Positions 59,777 through 64,000 of a stretch of 64,000 nt of DNA are shown here, one piece after another. The position numbers and the translations under genes were made by a program. Numbering within the stretch: position 1 is the stretch's first letter; every line of letters begins with the position of its first letter. Origin of the DNA: Cylicocyclus nassatus (lineage: Eukaryota; Nematoda; Chromadorea; Rhabditida; Strongylidae); assembly GCA_958299035.1 (NCBI GenBank), contig CATQJL010000305.1, forward strand, positions 59,164,486 through 59,228,485. The letters are read 5' to 3'. The notes beneath the pieces are model-generated. The model had not been told where the DNA came from. It saw only the letters and a list, made by a program, of their open reading frames with translations, and did no database searches.

Positions 59777-61469
59777 TATACTTGGGTCCGAATCGAATAG
59801 AAATTCGATCATTCGAAAAAAAAATTCGAATATATTCGTATTCGAAATTCGATATTCGGAGTTCTTCCATTTTTGAATAATATTCGAAACTCGAATAATT
59901 GAGTAGACGGGGTTTCGAATTAAAATTCGAAACTCGAGTAATCGGTTTCGATTAAAATTCGAAAACTCGAATAATTAAAAATGAGGATTCGAATATAATC
60001 CGAAAACTCGAATAATCAAAAAACGGGGTTTCGAATAGATTTTATTCGAATGTTTTATTCATATGTTTATTCGAATTCGTATTCGAATGAACTCCGTATT
60101 CAAATTATTCGACTTTGTCGCAGAGCCAACTGCTGAGTATCAAGCTCACTTCGTCCGCGTTTTTTTCTTCGCAAAACTCGGTAATGCATCTTTTGCAACA
60201 GTTATGACCTTTCAACTGTATGGAGGGTCGCATTCTTCCGACTGCTTGACAGTGAAAAACATATGTGGATTTTAATTGATGCTTTTTCGATCAATGAGAT
60301 TGTTCGCACTGCTATTGGCACCAAATCAGCAAAGAAGCTATCAAATTCAAGCTCATGTTCCGAGTTCATATTTTGAAAGTGTTTTGAAATGTCTGTTTTT
60401 TTCTTTGGATTGCTCATGCTTGTGGTACGCAAAGCCCACACTAGCGAGCACTCTTGCTCACATAAGTTATATTGCACAACTGCCTCTATTCGCTATCTTA
60501 TAGTTTTTTTTTTTTGCGAATTGGTGTATTTTGAGTAAAGGACATCGCAGTTGTAGTGGAGGATTAGACGGCTTAGATCGCCGTACGCGATTTGCCAGTT
60601 ACGAGATGTCTTCAAATGTAACGCCAGCTTACCACAAATATCTAGCGTGTGCAACTTACCAAAATGATAAATGCCCTGCATTCTGTACTTTTAGAATAAG
60701 TTTTGGACATGACTATTGCCAAACCACGTCGCCACTGAAATGCCTGCAGTATGCCCAGGGCTAGAGGCAATCGTACTCGCTTCGCGGAATAAACCACATG
60801 CCTTCGTCCACGACTAGCTTATACCACACAAGACGAAAGTCTCCAATGAACAGGCAATGTATCGTAGCATTGTGGCATTTAAGTACATATGTGGCCACCG
60901 TTGTTGCGGGGCTGGGAGTTAGTACAAGGGGTAAGTGAGGGTGCTGATTATGGATAAAAATTTACTTTATCGATTTTGTCGATTTTTGGAAAATCTTGGG
61001 CTACGAGGTTAGGAGTTGGTACAGGGGGGGGGGGGCTAAATGAGGATGCTGATTAAAATTGGAATCTATTTTATCGATTTCAGTAATTTTCGGAAAATTT
61101 TGAGTTAGGATTTGGTGTAGGGGATACGAGGGTGCTGATTATGAATGGATCGGCTTCAGCCAGATATGTCAGCATGTTTGAGATATAGTTGCTCTAGTTA
61201 TTCGAAAAATCATTCGAATATTTATTCGAAATTCGACTTGCAATGTTCGAATATATTCGATATTCATTCATTCGATATTTTTGATTTTCCGAATTTATTC
61301 GGAATTCATTCACTCGAGAATTTTTGAACCTCGAATTTATTCGATATTCGTTTATTCGAGATTTTTTATTTTTGAATTTATTCGATATTCGTTTATTCGA
61401 AATTTTTCCTTTTCGAATTTATTCGATATTCATTCATTCGATGAAAAATTTTCGAATTACCCAAGTATA
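59777..61469 (-). mobile_element. hAT-like TTCGAA-rich element (inner copy, opposite orientation)
   Basis: It is bounded by TATACTTGGGTCCGAATCG and CGAATTACCCAAGTATA and flanked by GTGTGGGC on both sides (59769-59776 and 61470-61477). Its end types are swapped relative to the outer element, so it is the same family inserted backward. Read in reverse it runs through the outer copy's own insertion site (GCTAGTGTGGGCTTTGCG) uninterrupted. Confidence 0.82.
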
Positions 61470-62335
61470 GTGTGGGCTTTGCGTACCACAAGCATGAGCA
61501 ATCCAAGCAAAGAAAAACAGGCATTTCAAAACACTTTCAATCTATGAACTCGGAACATGAGCTTGAATTTGATAGCTTTTTTGCTGATTTGGTGCCAATA
61601 GCAGTGCGAACAATCTCATTGATCGAAAAAGCATCAATTAAAATCCACATATGATTTTTTTACTGTCAAGCAGTTGGAAGAATGCGACCCTCCATACAGT
61701 TTAAAGGTCATAACTGTTGCAAAAGATGCATTACCGAGTATTGCGAAAAAAACGCGGACGAAGTGAGCTTGATACTTAGCAGTTGGCTCTGCAACAAAGT
61801 CGAGTAATTTGAATACGGACTTCATTCGAATACGAATTCGAATAAACATTCGAATAAAATATTCCATTAAAATCTACTCGAAACCCCGTTTTTTTGATCA
61901 TTCGAGTTTTCGAATAATATTCGAATCCTCGTTTTTTGATTGCTCGATTTTTCGAAAAAAGTTCGAAACCCTGTTTTGTGATTATTCGAGTTTCGAATAT
62001 TATTCAAAAATGGAAGAACTCCGAATATCGAATTTCGAATACGAATATATTCGAATGTTTTATTCGAATGATCGAATTTCTATTCGATTCGGACCCAAGT
62101 ATATTTACCAGCATCTCGCACTGCCGCATTCAAAATCGAAATTTTGCTTAAACTTCCTTGGTCACAATTCAGGGCAGATAAACGAATTCTTTTGAAAACA
62201 TAGCATCTGTAGGGGTTGATTATTGTTTACCCATTGTATGTAATTTTCAAAAATATTTGGAACGAGCTGGCAAACCCGGCTCCGCCCGGTCCTGTCAATA
62301 ATGTATTCGGATCAGCATGTTCACTTACTCCTCCC

Positions 62336-62392
62336 CACCCTGCACACCCTGCACACCCTGCACACCCTGCACAACCTGCACAACCTGCACAA
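62336..62392. repeat. 9-bp minisatellite (CACCCTGCA)
   Basis: About six units of CACCCTGCA, the last ones reading CAACCTGCA, end where the hAT-like end at 62394 begins. Confidence 0.85.
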
Positions 62393-62393
62393 T

Positions 62394-62745
62394 ATACTTG
62401 GGAAAATTCGAAATTTTTTTCGAGTGTTCGAATATCGAATATATTCGAAAATTGAAAATTTCGAATATTCGAATATCGAATAATATTCGAAAATCGAAAT
62501 TCTCGAATATTCGACTATCGAATATTATTCGAAAATTGAAAATTTCGAATATTCTACTTTCGAATATTATTCGTAAATCGGAAATTTCGAGTATTCGACT
62601 ATCGAATATTATTCGAAAATGAAAATTTCGAATCGAATAATATTCGAATATCGAATATCATTCGTTATTCGAATTTCGAATAATATTCGGTTCTCGAAGG
62701 TTACTCGATTTTCGAATATCATTCGATTTTCGAATACTGATCGGA
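62394..62745. mobile_element. Single-ended TTCGAA-rich hAT-like terminus
   Basis: TATACTTGGGAAAATTCGAA begins an array of TTCGAATATTATTCGAAAAT units. No opposite end is seen before sequence typical of other elements resumes. Confidence 0.6.
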
Positions 62746-62959
62746 TAATTTACGTCATTGAGACTGCCTATGAAAGGCCAAAACATCCACGAATAAATTG
62801 TTTCATGTAAGTGTTAAGAATGGACACTTTCTTATGATACAATTTACGATGGAAAAACGGTTAAGTCGTGACGTGAAGAGACCTAGAAACCTAGGAGCTA
62901 CTCCTGCGACGGTTGTGAAGAGATTTTTCGTACTTCAAAGAAGATTATATATCCTGACT

Positions 62960-63556
62960 GAGAGTTGCGAATGGATATACAGCGGTCTCAACAATATGTA
63001 GATCTGTAGGTGACATCAACTTAGAGTATGGGGCGATTTATCAATCGCTTTTCACTGTTGTTAAATTACCGTAAGATTGAAGCGGGTTTCGAAATACAAG
63101 AGCCATTTCCCTAAGAAAAAGAATCAAAAGGGCCGAAAGTATTGCATTAGACTTCTAAAGACACTTACTTTACGTAGAGTTTGCACTCAAACTTAATGCT
63201 TCTTTCAAAACTCACGCCCGGTGCATCGTAACAAGTGTTTTTTCAACGCCTTTCAAAATTGTGATTGCCATTTGAAAAGCTTGAAAACTCGTGCATAGTA
63301 AAATAAGCATACGTAAAAACACGGCTGCACAGATTTTAGACCATTTGGGACAATTTTTTTTGGATGTCGTATTTTGCAGTTGGTCTATATGCTGTTTCCT
63401 ACCGTGATAACAAATAAGAAAAATATGGGTGATTCGCTCTCTGCTGTATTTATAAGCTGAAGCCATCCCTACTGGATGTTACCCAGAAATTGGCAAAAGA
63501 CTTTGAGAGGTATTAGCGATCAAACGGTGTATAGATACTTTTAAGACACCCCGTAT
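62960..63556. mobile_element. Decayed Tc1/mariner-like element
   Basis: The right end TTTTAAGACACCCCGTATA and an interior AATCGCTTTTCACTGTTG block resemble the CAGGGTGTCCC family. The left end is not identifiable. Confidence 0.45.
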
Positions 63557-63636
63557 ACGCTATGCATATCGAAGCACCCGAAAGTGCACAAACACACAAA
63601 CGTACCCACAGATTTTCTGCTTTATATATATAGAGA

Positions 63637-64000
63637 TGAGAGATCGACGCCCTCAAGATGGAATACTTGCTGCTGGCATTCTGCGGGTCAAAAATTTTCC
63701 CAAGACTAAGGCAATCGCAAAGCTTCGCTCATTTCTGTAAGCCTGAGATTAGGGCATCTTGAATACAATTTTTTGCAGAGAAACTCTGCTATACAGTGTA
63801 CAAAGAATTTCAAACTTTCATATTTTAGGACTTTTACGCCTACCACAAACAGGCTCTTTTCTGTACATACACAGACTAGTGGCTTGCGGCGACAAAATGA
63901 GCTGATCATCAGCTATAGGAACAAAACTTGAAAGGAGTTGTAAGGTTTTAAAACACGAGGTTTTCAAAAGAGAACCTTTCGGTTTTTTGACGCACGGTTT
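63637..64000. repeat. Block repeating 21983-22400
   Basis: GATCGACGCCCTCAAGA, CTGCTGGCATTCTGCG and ATCAGCTATAGGAACA occur in the same order at 21983-22320. It continues past the window end and extends the B/C flank duplication. Confidence 0.65.

Larger units (their letters stand above)
58447..62103 (+). mobile_element. hAT-like TTCGAA-rich element (outer copy)
   Basis: It starts TATACTTGGGTAATTCGAAA and ends TTCGGACCCAAGTATA, flanked by the 8-bp duplication TTTACCAG at 58439-58446 and 62104-62111. The block at about 21082 (AACTTAACCAGCATCTCG) is the empty site. Both ends carry long arrays of degenerate TTCGAATATTCGAA units. Without the insertions it would be about 1.6 kb. It has no transposase, so it is non-autonomous. 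Confidence 0.8.
62262..63636 (-). mobile_element. Helitron 3, reversed, with internal insertions
   Basis: On the minus strand it starts TCTCTATATATATAAAGCAG after an A at 63637 and ends GGGCGGAGCCGGGTTTGCCAGCTCG before T, i.e. CTCG in place of the usual CTRR. The block at about 21980 (TATTTGGAATGAGAAATCG) is the empty site. It contains a 9-bp minisatellite, a TTCGAA-rich array and mariner-like remains. Confidence 0.6.

Overview
This is eukaryotic DNA from an intron-rich animal genome of about 37-38% GC. GT-AG introns with short TTTNAG-type acceptors, a Penelope-like retroelement with a GIY-YIG domain, many Tc1/mariner, hAT and Helitron derivatives, and TATA-driven secreted-protein genes suggest a nematode, perhaps a clade V (strongylid-like) species. 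That placement is inference; there is no rRNA or housekeeping gene to confirm it. A 500-N scaffold gap lies at 27786-28285.

The main content is a tandem array of five related genes, all on the + strand, that I do not recognise. Copies A (127-7499), B (13890-20181) and C (50146-56641) form one subfamily. Copies D (30505-32924, first exon missing) and E (37416-43663) form another. I assembled them by comparing the copies and checking splice sites and phase; every model keeps frame and totals a multiple of three. Each complete gene has a TATA promoter with a shared upstream block and a tiny first exon holding the start of a signal peptide. A second exon completes the signal peptide. Then come several very short exons (12-90 nt) encoding mostly acidic Asp/Glu/Ser segments, one longer exon encoding a Pro/Ala hinge and a Lys/Gly-rich basic block, and a short Lys-rich last exon. 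The predicted products are secreted, disordered, charge-polarised proteins of about 200-260 residues. The layout resembles the micro-exon gene (MEG) style of secreted proteins known in schistosomes, but I see no sequence homology to them.

Between and inside the genes the DNA is almost entirely mobile-element debris: Tc1/mariner-like MITEs with CAGGGTGTCCC ends, other mariner-like elements, hAT-type elements with 8-bp target duplications, Helitrons with a palindromic interior, several MITE families and large foldback elements. Because the gene copies are paralogous, several insertions can be compared with an empty site in another copy. The region 57.9-64.0 kb repeats the 3' flank of gene B (20.56-22.4 kb). 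It carries a hAT-like element with a second copy of the same family nested inside it in the opposite orientation, and a reversed Helitron.

Other coding traces are two minus-strand exons at 10291-10621 inside a TIR-bounded, CpG-rich segment, a minus-strand ORF at 26241-26788 with a Cys-rich C-terminus and one in-frame stop, and the Penelope-like fragment at 25228-25580.
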